Assembly (NCBI GenBank): GCA_965214955.1
Contig: CBDCCU010000004.1
Span: 124,001 to 188,000, forward strand
Length of the DNA: 64,000 bases
Reading direction: 5' to 3'
Source of the DNA: Aliikangiella sp965214955
GTDB taxonomy: Bacteria > Pseudomonadota > Gammaproteobacteria > Enterobacterales > Kangiellaceae
The translations under genes and the position numbers were made by a program. Below are positions 36,498 to 44,678 of this stretch, one piece after another. The notes beneath the pieces were generated by a model. The model saw only the letters and a list, made by a program, of their open reading frames with translations. It searched no databases and had not been told where the DNA came from. How positions within the stretch are numbered: the first letter of the stretch is position 1; each line of letters opens with the position of its first letter.

Positions 36498-38063
36498 TTA
36501 GAAATCTAAATTAAACTTGCCACCTTTAATAGTAAGTCTAAAAACTAACATACCTAATAATGCTCCGCTTATTAAACCACCTAAATGAGCAGCATTATCT
36601 ATTCCACCAGTCAAACCATAAAGCAAGCTGATTACAATATATGGGGCTAGTGCAATAAATATTGCTTTTTTTCCTTCATTAGTAAAAGCATTTGTCAACA
36701 TAAGACCTAATATTGCACCAAATATGCCAAATATTGCACCAGATGCACCAACACTCACTGTATTTTCATACCACCATATACTTGATAAACTACCGCAAAG
36801 ACCTGTGATCAAATACAGTATAAAAAGCCTTTTTCCTCCTAAAACTGGCTCAATATAAATACAAGAAATCAATAGACCATAACAATTAAGCAGTAAATGC
36901 ATAATTCCACCATGCAAAAACATACTGGACAATAGTCTCCACCATTCACCATTAACAACCTCAAACCTTCTATTTGCTCCCCAAGACAATAAATCTATTG
37001 CACTTGGGCTAATAAAATCTACTCCATATATAGAAATCAATAAAAAAACTAATCCATTAGCAATGATAAATACTGGAGCTACAAAAAAATCTTTTTGTGG
37101 AATTAACAATAATTTCCAGCTAATAGAGTTTTCATCTTCCTTTATAACTCCTTTCTTTTGTCTCTCAAACTCATTTTCATCTAAGCTCGGAATCAATACT
37201 AAAAAACAAAAAATAAGAAAACCAATTACTGAAACCCATATTATCCAACTTAAATCACTTTCTACAATCTCATCGATAGTTTCGTTAGTAGGCACTAATA
37301 TTATTAAATTATTTTCATTAATGTTTATTTGACGATTTTTAACTGCATCTAAAAAATTGTCCCTAGCTTTAGAGTGAGGCAATCTCTTAAACATATTTAA
37401 GTCGAAAAAATTATAGTTATCTACTTTTTTAACTGAAGCCTCATAAAAACGATTATATATCTTTTCTCTCTCCGCCGTATCGAGCCTTTTATTAATACTT
37501 TTATAAAAGCTTATGCCATACCACACTCGAATTTCATTTGTTAAATCATCAGTAATATTTTCAACGATAGGAAATGCAAATAATAAGTTAACATTAAGTT
37601 CATTATTAGAACTGCTACTAGTATTAACATATGTATTTGAAACACCATAGTGTTTAGCAACATCAAATTTATTAATTCGATAATAGCGAGATTTTTCAAA
37701 CAAACTAATTTCATTAACTGACTCTAATTCAGTTAATGTTGAAGTTTTATTTATCAGCAAGCTTTGTGAAAAAACTGAAGTCAGAATTACTGTTATAGAT
37801 GCAAACATAATATAGACAAAATGTTTATTATCTTTATTTTCTTTAAACTCTAGTATTTTAATCCTCTTATTGAGAGCTAAATAACAAAATATGCTTGAAA
37901 CAATAAATGGTAGCCATATTTCCCAAACCTCTTCTTGCAGTGCAAGTAAGTCAAACTTAATTGCTAATATCCACCTAGTAAAAAGTAACAGCGATATAGA
38001 CAAAATATAAGCGCTTAAATACGCTGGCAAGATGTGTGAAAATTTTTTCTTTTCGTTATTCAT
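36498..38063 (-). CDS. Rhomboid family intramembrane serine protease with long N-terminal region
   Basis: The C-terminal ~200 residues are a rhomboid: GEWWRLLSSMFLHGGIMHLLLN, catalytic Ser441 in VGASGAIFG and His493 in DNAAHLGGL. The first ~330 residues are extra: three membrane helices and a soluble region (~110-265), so the protein reaches 521 residues against 200-300 for most bacterial rhomboids. It cleaves membrane-embedded substrates; none can be named. The stop lies 8 bp from the convergent response regulator stop. Confidence 0.88.
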   Translation of the reverse strand: MNNEKKKFSHILPAYLSAYILSISLLLFTRWILAIKFDLLALQEEVWEIWLPFIVSSIFCYLALNKRIKILEFKENKDNKHFVYIMFASITVILTSVFSQSLLINKTSTLTELESVNEISLFEKSRYYRINKFDVAKHYGVSNTYVNTSSSSNNELNVNLLFAFPIVENITDDLTNEIRVWYGISFYKSINKRLDTAEREKIYNRFYEASVKKVDNYNFFDLNMFKRLPHSKARDNFLDAVKNRQININENNLIILVPTNETIDEIVESDLSWIIWVSVIGFLIFCFLVLIPSLDENEFERQKKGVIKEDENSISWKLLLIPQKDFFVAPVFIIANGLVFLLISIYGVDFISPSAIDLLSWGANRRFEVVNGEWWRLLSSMFLHGGIMHLLLNCYGLLISCIYIEPVLGGKRLFILYLITGLCGSLSSIWWYENTVSVGASGAIFGIFGAILGLMLTNAFTNEGKKAIFIALAPYIVISLLYGLTGGIDNAAHLGGLISGALLGMLVFRLTIKGGKFNLDF

Positions 38064-38099
38064 TAATACTTCTACTTACTAAGGGCAATTTATATCTAG

Positions 38100-38246
38100 A
38101 AGGCAATTACCGATACTGCCGCAAAATCAACTGATTACCTTTTTGAGTAAACTCTAATTTTTTTAATACACTCATTCCTAACAGTACTTGCCCACCTGGC
38201 ATATAGGTGCAATGCCAGCATTTAAATTATCTACTGTAATATGACC
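38100..38246 (-). pseudogene. Degraded 3' fragment of the aspartyl protease gene
   Basis: About 147 bp closely match 43601-43746, the 3' end of the retropepsin-like gene including its stop, with scattered substitutions and small deletions that break the frame. Both copies point the same way. Similarity ends near 38246. The surrounding gap 38064-38391 shows nothing else beyond the lead-in to the transposase gene. Confidence 0.8.
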
Positions 38247-38391
38247 AGTTTCTAGACACTCACTATACCCACAATCACCCACACCAACAATAGCCAATCT
38301 CCCACAACAATTACTGAGCTGGCTGATTGTGTTTATCTGGGTGTTCTAGCATGATTAATCTCTCTACTACTCGGTTTAAGGACAAACCACC

Positions 38392-38718
38392 ATGGCAATT
38401 AGACGCTCTGAATTAATTGATAACGAAACCCCTGGCTTTTATCATTTATCTTCTCGTTGTGTCAGACGGGCTTTTTTGTGCGGGGTGGATGAAGATACAG
38501 GTATTTCCTATGAACACAGAAGAGCATGGATTGAAAAACGAATATTGTTTTTAGCTGAGTTATTTGCCATTGAAGTCTATAGCTATGCGGTGATGCATAA
38601 TCATTATCATCTGGTGGTTTATTTTAATCCTAAAGCCCCATGGCAATGGTCTGATAGTCAAGTAGTTGAGCGTTGGCTTAAGTTATATCCAATTAGAAAG
38701 AGTAGGAGTAATGGCTGA
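38392..38718 (+). pseudogene. REP-associated tyrosine transposase, 5' part, split by IS30 copy 2
   Basis: The sequence has the Y1/HUH transposase features of the RAYT class: DETPGFYHLSSRCVRRAF-like opening and the metal-binding motif HNHYHLVV. True coding runs to 38713; the last residue and stop are IS sequence. Removing the IS and one ATG duplication joins it in frame to the second part, giving a 323-residue protein. RAYTs act on short palindromic REP sequences. Confidence 0.87.
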
Positions 38719-39809
38719 ATTCTACTCCAAAGCGCACCGTTTTCTTACATCACGCATCACTTCAGCAGGTGTTCGGTAGTTTAAAGTTTTCCTTGGTCGA
38801 TTATTGATTTCTCTTACCGCAATTTCAACATCTTTATCACTATAATTTGTAAAATCACTCCCTTTAGGAAAATATTGCCTTAATAATCCATTGATATTTT
38901 CATTACACCCTCTTTGCCATGGTGAATAAGGCTCTGCAAAATAAACATCAATCTTTGACTTTTTCTCAATCGTTTTAAAATCAGCAAATTCACTACCATT
39001 ATCAACCGTTAATGTTTTTCTTAAATATTTAGGAATTTTCCTAAACTTCTGAGCGGTTACTTTTGATAATGGCTTGGCATGTTTGCTCGGTAACTTGCCT
39101 GCAATGAGATATAAGCTTTTCCTTTCCACATGAGTCACAATAGCCCCTGTTCCTTGTTGACCAATGATAGTGTCGCCCTCCCAATCCCCATAACGTCGCT
39201 TACCAGCAACAGCCAAAGGGCGAGTATTTATCATTTTACGCGCGGCAATTACCCCTGAATCATTCTTGCTTTTACGACGCTTTTTACGCTTGGCTCTTTG
39301 TGCTCTTAAGCACTGAAATGACTGGGGAAGTGCTATTTTTTGTTGATAAACCCATTGATATATTGTTTCAGTACTGACTCGCATATTTAAATTATCAGCA
39401 TACTTGAGTTTCAGTCGATTTGATATTTGCTGAGGCGACCAATTTTTCTTGAGTCGTGCAATAACATAACGAACAAGCTTTTTATTATTTAAGCACCTTT
39501 GGTGCCTTGCTAGTTTTTTTCGGGCAATGCAATAGCGGTGAGAAAAGCTATAATGGTATTTTGATAATTTGTTCTGGTTTCTTTTTATTTCTCTTGAAAT
39601 GGTTGAGTGTGAACGCAATAAACGACGACCAATTTCCCGAAAACTGTAACCTGAAATATATAAATGAAAGATGACATATCTTTCTCTTTGTGTAATATGG
39701 CTATAGGACATAACGACCTCTCTATTAATGTTTAGTCTGCAAACCAAACACTAACAGCTGATGTCGTTATGTTCTAATCTCTATGGTGCACTTTGGTGTT
39801 GAATTCAGG
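38714..39809 (-). mobile_element. IS30-family insertion sequence, copy 2 (1096 bp)
   Basis: Same ends and length as copy 1, with target duplication ATG at 38711-38713 and 39810-39812. It is inserted in the RAYT gene, in the antisense direction relative to that gene. Confidence 0.95.
38722..39711 (-). CDS. IS30-family transposase, copy 2
   Basis: Protein identical to that at 5117-6106, with the same DDE residues and the same preferred ATG (MSYSHITQRERY). The frame also opens 36 bp earlier, at 39747. Confidence 0.95.
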   Translation of the reverse strand: MSYSHITQRERYVIFHLYISGYSFREIGRRLLRSHSTISREIKRNQNKLSKYHYSFSHRYCIARKKLARHQRCLNNKKLVRYVIARLKKNWSPQQISNRLKLKYADNLNMRVSTETIYQWVYQQKIALPQSFQCLRAQRAKRKKRRKSKNDSGVIAARKMINTRPLAVAGKRRYGDWEGDTIIGQQGTGAIVTHVERKSLYLIAGKLPSKHAKPLSKVTAQKFRKIPKYLRKTLTVDNGSEFADFKTIEKKSKIDVYFAEPYSPWQRGCNENINGLLRQYFPKGSDFTNYSDKDVEIAVREINNRPRKTLNYRTPAEVMRDVRKRCALE

Positions 39810-39812
39810 ATG

Positions 39813-40462
39813 TTGAGTCTTTAACCCAAGCAAAACGATTATCCATTTTAAATGATAAAGACAAGGTTGAGGCGTGTAGACAAAAGCTGGGCTCTATCTC
39901 TCGATTGATGAGTTGTATTAATGAGCCATTAGCTAAACGTAGTAACTTAGAAGATGGAGTAAAAGGTCACTTTTGGGAGTCTAGGTTTCACTCTCAAGCT
40001 TTATTGGATGAATCAGCGGCTTTAACTTGTATGGCTTATGTGGATTTAAACCCCATTAGAGCAGGACTCAATCAAAAGCTTGAACATTCTGAGCATACCA
40101 GTATTCAAACTCGAATTAAGCAATTATCACAAGAACAATTAAACCAAGCGGTAGAATCTATTAAAGGCGGCATTAAAGAAAAGGTATTATCCATTAAGCT
40201 AAAAGATTATATTGAATTAGTGGAATGGACGGGGAAAACCATTGTTCATGATAACAAAGCCAGTATTCCAACCAATCTTACCCCAATATTCCAAAGGCTT
40301 AATCTTAATCAAGATGAATGGCTGAGTCAGGTGAAAGCTTATCGGCAAAACTATTATCGAGCTGTTGGCTCTATTGAAGCCATGCAGGCATTGGCAACTA
40401 AGCTGAAACAGCAGTGGGTTAAGGGGGTTAATTCAGCTAAGTTGTTGTATGCTAGTCCTTAA
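39813..40462 (+). pseudogene. REP-associated tyrosine transposase, 3' part
   Basis: Continuing the frame of the 5' part, the coding sequence resumes as VESLTQAKRLSILND, then GHFWESRFHSQALLDESAAL and AYVDLNPIRAG, the conserved C-terminal half of RAYT transposases with the region that holds the nucleophilic Tyr. The first usable ATG after the IS is at 39905, so a shorter protein (185 aa) without the HNH-type metal site could be made but should be inactive alone. Confidence 0.85.
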
Positions 40463-40646
40463 ATAATCACACAATCAAAACCAACCAAAAAAAATACTGA
40501 CTTGGTGAATGCTGAGGGATTGGCGTGTCTGGAACTCAAAAAATTGACCTAAATATCATCATCAATCGCTTAGAAACAACGATTTAGTCCCCGTAAATCA
40601 TTAAATTAATAAGCAAATTTAAAAATTAGCATCAGTGAAATTTATT

Positions 40647-40723
40647 GAAGTTCGGTGACTGTCTATTTTTATTTTTTTACTGTCTACTTTTGTTGGAAGT
40701 TCGGTGACTGTCTACTTTTGTTG
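40647..40723. repeat. Direct repeat cluster downstream of the RAYT gene
   Basis: A unit of about 28 bp beginning GAAGTTCGGTGACTGTCTA occurs in full at 40696-40723, almost in full at 40647-40670 and in part at 40679-40695. It lies 185 bp after the RAYT stop and runs into the end of the next cassette gene. It may be part of the RAYT-linked repeat family, or the scar of a past insertion. Confidence 0.7.
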
Positions 40724-40953
40724 AAGGAATCCAAATCCGTTATTTTCAGTTTGAGTAATTGTCGTCCTGCTCTAGCCCAATCAAGCTTAAACTCACCAAA
40801 CGAAGGATAAATCGATACTTTAAGACGATCTTCTCCACGAGTAGTGTCAAAGAGCAATTCATTGTAGCACCAAGGCGTATCTGTTGGATCGAGAAGCTTA
40901 GGCTCACACTCAAACAATCCTATCAATTCGTGCTCTTCAGGTAACTCCAGCAA
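40684..40953 (-). CDS. Hypothetical cassette protein, C-terminus altered by repeats
   Basis: An 89-residue acidic soluble protein starting at TTG 40953, with GGGAG 6 bp upstream and an attC site immediately before it. Residues 1-75 (LIGLFECEPKLLDPTDTPW and following) look like a genuine small domain; the last ~12 (KSRQSPNFQQK) are read from the repeat cluster, so the natural end and its attC have been lost. Family not recognised. Confidence 0.55.
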   Translation of the reverse strand: MLELPEEHELIGLFECEPKLLDPTDTPWCYNELLFDTTRGEDRLKVSIYPSFGEFKLDWARAGRQLLKLKITDLDSFNKSRQSPNFQQK

Positions 40954-40972
40954 GACTAACTCCCTTTACAAA

Positions 40973-41019
40973 CATAACGCTTCAAACAGTAGTTCATCTA
41001 CTGCTTTGACTTGTTACAT
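40973..41019 (-). other. attC site 3 (integron recombination site)
   Basis: Read on the minus strand: TGTAACA, then the imperfect inverted pair CAAAGCAGTAG/CTACTGTTTG with one unpaired G, then GCGTTATG. R'' (YAAC) and R' (GTTA) boxes are in place and it follows the stop of the secreted-protein cassette by 2 bp. At 47 bp it is short for an attC. Confidence 0.75.
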
Positions 41020-41021
41020 TT

Positions 41022-41345
41022 TTACCTTCCACCTAAACGGACCTCTAATACTTTACATTCTGTATTGCTAAAATAAAGTCTTACTTCTTTATCTGCCATG
41101 TATGCAGAAAGAAGAGTAGACTGAATTTTATCAATGCCTGGATGGTCAGGATAAATCGACGCATATTTTGGGCCGTAACCACTTTGCGATGTACACTCAC
41201 TTAACTCTGGAGATAAGCGAACATTTACTCCACCATTAGCTGTAACTACAACTTCTACTACTTTCGAGTAAGTTGTCCATCCTTGATTTGCTGCTTGTGT
41301 GTATGAGGCGACTAAAATTAACGCTAAAGCTATAACTTTCTTCAT
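41022..41345 (-). CDS. Cassette gene: small secreted protein
   Basis: This 107-residue protein has a clear signal peptide (MKKVIALALILVASYTQA) and a beta-rich mature part with two Cys (ELSECTSQSGYGPKY and SNTECKVLEVRLGG). It fits a common type of periplasmic protein of unknown function carried on integron cassettes. attC sites flank it on both sides, at the expected distances. Confidence 0.8.
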   Translation of the reverse strand: MKKVIALALILVASYTQAANQGWTTYSKVVEVVVTANGGVNVRLSPELSECTSQSGYGPKYASIYPDHPGIDKIQSTLLSAYMADKEVRLYFSNTECKVLEVRLGGR

Positions 41346-41368
41346 TGGTACAAAATCCTATTTATTAA

Positions 41369-41446
41369 TGTAACGCCGCCAGCAGGGGCACGAAGACCAG
41401 AGCGAAGCGGCGGTTTTTGTGTCCCTCTGGCTGGCCTTGTTAGAAC
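41369..41446 (-). other. attC site 2
   Basis: On the minus strand TTCTAACAAGGCCAGCC leads into a long imperfect hairpin and ends GGCGGCGTTACA. The arms GCCAGCAGGGGCAC and GTGTCCCTCTGGCTGGC pair. The TAA of the preceding cassette gene ends just before it. Size (about 78 bp), conserved outer boxes and an inner structure without sequence conservation are the marks of attC. Confidence 0.88.
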
Positions 41447-41447
41447 C

Positions 41448-41804
41448 TTAATCAAAGCCAATTTCTTTTGCTTTAATCTTAACTTTAAGAGGCTCCCAGT
41501 TGCCACCTTTAAACTTCGTTCGGACATTTATATTGATACTTTTAGGTGCAATAACAGTCTCATTCTCGATGTAAATGTCGCCATCAGCCATCAAGTCAGT
41601 AGCCTTTGACATTCCGCGCTTTATTCCTCGGATATACCATTCGATAGCTTTTTCCTTCATTGCTTCTGGGATATCAGCTAACGCCATATCAAGATCTTGG
41701 CTAGGATACCGAGAATGATTAGGGTTTTTATCCAATACTTCTGCTATTCCATTAACCGCTTTACGGTAAGTTGCAGAAGCAGCTCTTTTCGGTGAATTAC
41801 TCAT
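41448..41804 (-). CDS. Cassette gene: hypothetical soluble protein
   Basis: A 118-residue basic protein: helical N-terminal half (RAASATYRKAVNGIAEVL, MKEKAIEWYIRGIKRGMSKA) and beta-rich C-terminal half (SININVRTKFKGGNWEPLKV). No signal peptide. The first half resembles a DNA-associated helical domain but I do not recognise the family. An attC follows its stop and another precedes its start, so it forms a complete cassette. Confidence 0.75.
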   Translation of the reverse strand: MSNSPKRAASATYRKAVNGIAEVLDKNPNHSRYPSQDLDMALADIPEAMKEKAIEWYIRGIKRGMSKATDLMADGDIYIENETVIAPKSININVRTKFKGGNWEPLKVKIKAKEIGFD

Positions 41805-41820
41805 GGCATTTCCTTGTAGT

Positions 41821-41887
41821 TCTAACGCTTAATTCAAAAATTCAGTTCGTAGTATAACCTGAATGTTTTGCAATGTATTGTTAGGAG
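41821..41887 (-). other. attC site 1
   Basis: On the minus strand CCTAACAATACATTGC opens the site, the pair CATTCAG/CTGAATTTTTG forms the stem, and AAGCGTTAGA closes it. The stop codon of the membrane-protein cassette lies inside the first box, a common cassette feature. Confidence 0.85.
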
Positions 41888-42222
41888 CCTCCCGATGTAA
41901 GCTCATCATCAGATTCCTTCCACTTCGTCAAAGGTAAGAAACTAAAAGCAATTAAAGTTCCAACCGGAAAAGTAATCAGCATTAGAATCCCAACGCCGAC
42001 AGAGACTTTTCGGGATATCTCACTTCCATTTTTAGCTCCGTATGCAAGAACTAAATGTAAGATCGTTGGCAAAGTCAATGTAATTGGAATGCCAATTCTT
42101 CCTGAAGGAGTCGTATCTTCCCAAATCCAATACATAAAAAATAAAGCAAGAATAAAAGCTATACCTGCAAGCCACAGGTGAAATTTGTGTAGCTTTAATT
42201 GGTTTGGATGTACTTCGACCAA
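41881..42222 (-). CDS. Cassette gene: membrane protein
   Basis: Four membrane helices (LWLAGIAFILALFFMYWIW, IPITLTLPTILHLVLAYGA, VGVGILMLITFPVGTLIAF and nearby) in 113 residues. I prefer the TTG start at 42222, because GGAG precedes it and an attC-type core (GTTAGGAGC) lies just upstream; the longer frame from ATG 42261 would be read through that recombination site. Function unknown. First cassette seen in the array. Confidence 0.65.
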   Translation of the reverse strand: MVEVHPNQLKLHKFHLWLAGIAFILALFFMYWIWEDTTPSGRIGIPITLTLPTILHLVLAYGAKNGSEISRKVSVGVGILMLITFPVGTLIAFSFLPLTKWKESDDELTSGGS

Positions 42223-42224
42223 CT

Positions 42225-42235
42225 TCGTGCTCCTA
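42225..42235 (-). other. Cassette junction core (attC R' remnant)
   Basis: The minus-strand GTTAGGAGC repeats exactly the end of attC site 1, as expected where a cassette joined a preceding attC or attI. No full attC can be made out upstream; IS30 copy 3 starts about 110 bp away. Confidence 0.5.
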
Positions 42236-42347
42236 ACAGTAATTCTATTCAGCAAAAACATAAAGCCAACCAGTAAAAAAAATTTGGATTACTTAAATGC
42301 TTTTACTTATCAATAGGTTATTTTAATTTAGATATACTAACAGAATT

Positions 42348-43443
42348 GCTGAATTCTACTCCAAAGCGCACCGTTTTCTTACATCACGCATCACTTCAGC
42401 AGGTGTTCGGTAGTTTAAAGTTTTCCTTGGTCGATTATTGATTTCTCTTACCGCAATTTCAACATCTTTATCACTATAATTTGTAAAATCACTCCCTTTA
42501 GGAAAATATTGCCTTAATAATCCATTGATATTTTCATTACACCCTCTTTGCCATGGTGAATAAGGCTCTGCAAAATAAACATCAATCTTTGACTTTTTCT
42601 CAATCGTTTTAAAATCAGCAAATTCACTACCATTATCAACCGTTAATGTTTTTCTTAAATATTTAGGAATTTTCCTAAACTTCTGAGCGGTTACTTTTGA
42701 TAATGGCTTGGCATGTTTGCTCGGTAACTTGCCTGCAATGAGATATAAGCTTTTCCTTTCCACATGAGTCACAATAGCCCCTGTTCCTTGTTGACCAATG
42801 ATAGTGTCGCCCTCCCAATCCCCATAACGTCGCTTACCAGCAACAGCCAAAGGGCGAGTATTTATCATTTTACGCGCGGCAATTACCCCTGAATCATTCT
42901 TGCTTTTACGACGCTTTTTACGCTTGGCTCTTTGTGCTCTTAAGCACTGAAATGACTGGGGAAGTGCTATTTTTTGTTGATAAACCCATTGATATATTGT
43001 TTCAGTACTGACTCGCATATTTAAATTATCAGCATACTTGAGTTTCAGTCGATTTGATATTTGCTGAGGCGACCAATTTTTCTTGAGTCGTGCAATAACA
43101 TAACGAACAAGCTTTTTATTATTTAAGCACCTTTGGTGCCTTGCTAGTTTTTTTCGGGCAATGCAATAGCGGTGAGAAAAGCTATAATGGTATTTTGATA
43201 ATTTGTTCTGGTTTCTTTTTATTTCTCTTGAAATGGTTGAGTGTGAACGCAATAAACGACGACCAATTTCCCGAAAACTGTAACCTGAAATATATAAATG
43301 AAAGATGACATATCTTTCTCTTTGTGTAATATGGCTATAGGACATAACGACCTCTCTATTAATGTTTAGTCTGCAAACCAAACACTAACAGCTGATGTCG
43401 TTATGTTCTAATCTCTATGGTGCACTTTGGTGTTGAATTCAGG
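42348..43443 (-). mobile_element. IS30-family insertion sequence, copy 3 (1096 bp)
   Basis: Same ends, length and orientation as the other copies, with target duplication ATT at 42345-42347 and 43444-43446. It separates the cassette array from the aspartyl protease gene. Confidence 0.95.
42356..43345 (-). CDS. IS30-family transposase, copy 3
   Basis: Protein identical to the other two copies, with an intact DDE core. Start chosen at the ATG after GAGG (MSYSHITQRERY). Confidence 0.95.
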   Translation of the reverse strand: MSYSHITQRERYVIFHLYISGYSFREIGRRLLRSHSTISREIKRNQNKLSKYHYSFSHRYCIARKKLARHQRCLNNKKLVRYVIARLKKNWSPQQISNRLKLKYADNLNMRVSTETIYQWVYQQKIALPQSFQCLRAQRAKRKKRRKSKNDSGVIAARKMINTRPLAVAGKRRYGDWEGDTIIGQQGTGAIVTHVERKSLYLIAGKLPSKHAKPLSKVTAQKFRKIPKYLRKTLTVDNGSEFADFKTIEKKSKIDVYFAEPYSPWQRGCNENINGLLRQYFPKGSDFTNYSDKDVEIAVREINNRPRKTLNYRTPAEVMRDVRKRCALE

Positions 43444-43606
43444 ATTGGCTTTATGTTTTTAGTGAATAAAGACAATTTATCTATGCTTTAAAATAACAAC
43501 TACTAGCAATACCGATTCGAGTTTCTGAATTTGATCGAATAGCTCTGTCGTAGTCATAAAAATAACTCTAGCCAATAAATCAACAAACGCACTGACTGAG
43601 AGGCAA

Positions 43607-44149
43607 TTACCGATACTGCCGCAAAATTAACTGATTACCCTTTTGAGTAAACTCTAATTTTTTTAATACACTCATTCCTAACAACACTTGCCCACCAGGC
43701 ATATTAGGTGCAATACCTGCATTTAAATTATCTACTTTAATATCACCGAAAGATAAGCTATCAACATGAGTGGCATAACCTTTACCAATGCCATTAGCCG
43801 TATAGGTTGAATACTCTCTACCTTTTTCAAGACCAATAATATTGGCGATATCTTGGGGAATTGAAACCCCCGTTGCACCAGTATCTAACAAGAACACAAC
43901 AGGGTAATCGTTGATTGTGCCGCTAGTTACATAATGGCCAAATTTATTGCGTTTTAAAACAACCTCTATCATATTGCCATTACTATAACTGCTTGGCGTT
44001 TGGTTTGGATTTACTTGCTTTTCTAATACATCACCAAAAAACAAGGTGAGCAAAACAATGGCAAAAACCCAAGCAACTATCCACATACCTTTGCCAAGCT
44101 TAGTTTCAGCGTCTTTTTGGGGATTTAATTGCGGATCTTTAAATGTCAT
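43607..44149 (-). CDS. Membrane-anchored retropepsin-like aspartyl protease
   Basis: This 180-residue protein has one N-terminal membrane helix (MWIVAWVFAIVLLTLFFGDV) and a single-lobe aspartyl protease domain with catalytic Asp89 in FLLDTGATGVSIP, then LGMSVLKKLEF, the usual last motif. It would work as a dimer in the periplasm. A degraded copy of its 3' end lies at 38100-38246, on the far side of the mobile patch. Confidence 0.88.
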   Translation of the reverse strand: MTFKDPQLNPQKDAETKLGKGMWIVAWVFAIVLLTLFFGDVLEKQVNPNQTPSSYSNGNMIEVVLKRNKFGHYVTSGTINDYPVVFLLDTGATGVSIPQDIANIIGLEKGREYSTYTANGIGKGYATHVDSLSFGDIKVDNLNAGIAPNMPGGQVLLGMSVLKKLEFTQKGNQLILRQYR

Positions 44150-44194
44150 AGAGATTCTAATATTTTCAAATATAAGTAATAGAAATTTAGTAAA

Positions 44195-44560
44195 CTATTG
44201 AGCTAGCGCATACTCCATTGTATAGACCATATTTTTTTGTCTAACTCTCTTCCCATCAACAATTGCAGGCTTAAATTTCCATTTAATTATTGATTCTTTC
44301 GAAACTTCATCAAATACTCCAACAGGGGAAGACTCAATTATTTTAATGTTATCTACACTTCCATCTTCTTTAACATCAAATACAAACTTAACATAGCCCT
44401 CAATATTATTTCTTGCAGCATATATAGGGTAACGAGGCTGATAAACCACCTTTGGATAAGCTTCTTTTAATTGATCGAGCTGCTCTGGCGTTAATGGTTT
44501 ATACCCTGTTGAGCAAGCAGTAAGAATAGTTGCCATAAAGAATATAGTTATAATTTTCAT
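44195..44560 (-). CDS. TonB C-terminal domain lipoprotein
   Basis: This 121-residue protein opens with a lipoprotein signal (FFMATILTACS) followed by a TonB C-terminal fold (YVKFVFDVKEDGSVDNIKII, then IIKWKFKPAIVDGKRVRQ). It lacks the membrane helix and Pro-rich spacer of a true TonB, so it cannot transduce energy in the usual way. It probably binds proteins at the outer membrane. The gap to the protease gene is 45 bp. Confidence 0.82.
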   Translation of the reverse strand: MKIITIFFMATILTACSTGYKPLTPEQLDQLKEAYPKVVYQPRYPIYAARNNIEGYVKFVFDVKEDGSVDNIKIIESSPVGVFDEVSKESIIKWKFKPAIVDGKRVRQKNMVYTMEYALAQ

Positions 44561-44678
44561 TGCATTCCTTTCGTTTAATTATGGAAATCGATAGCTAAAT
44601 AGCCTTTCATTAACAAACTATTTATATTATATTTTTCAAAGCCTTATAACAAATAAAATTTAAAGCTGATGAAAATCA

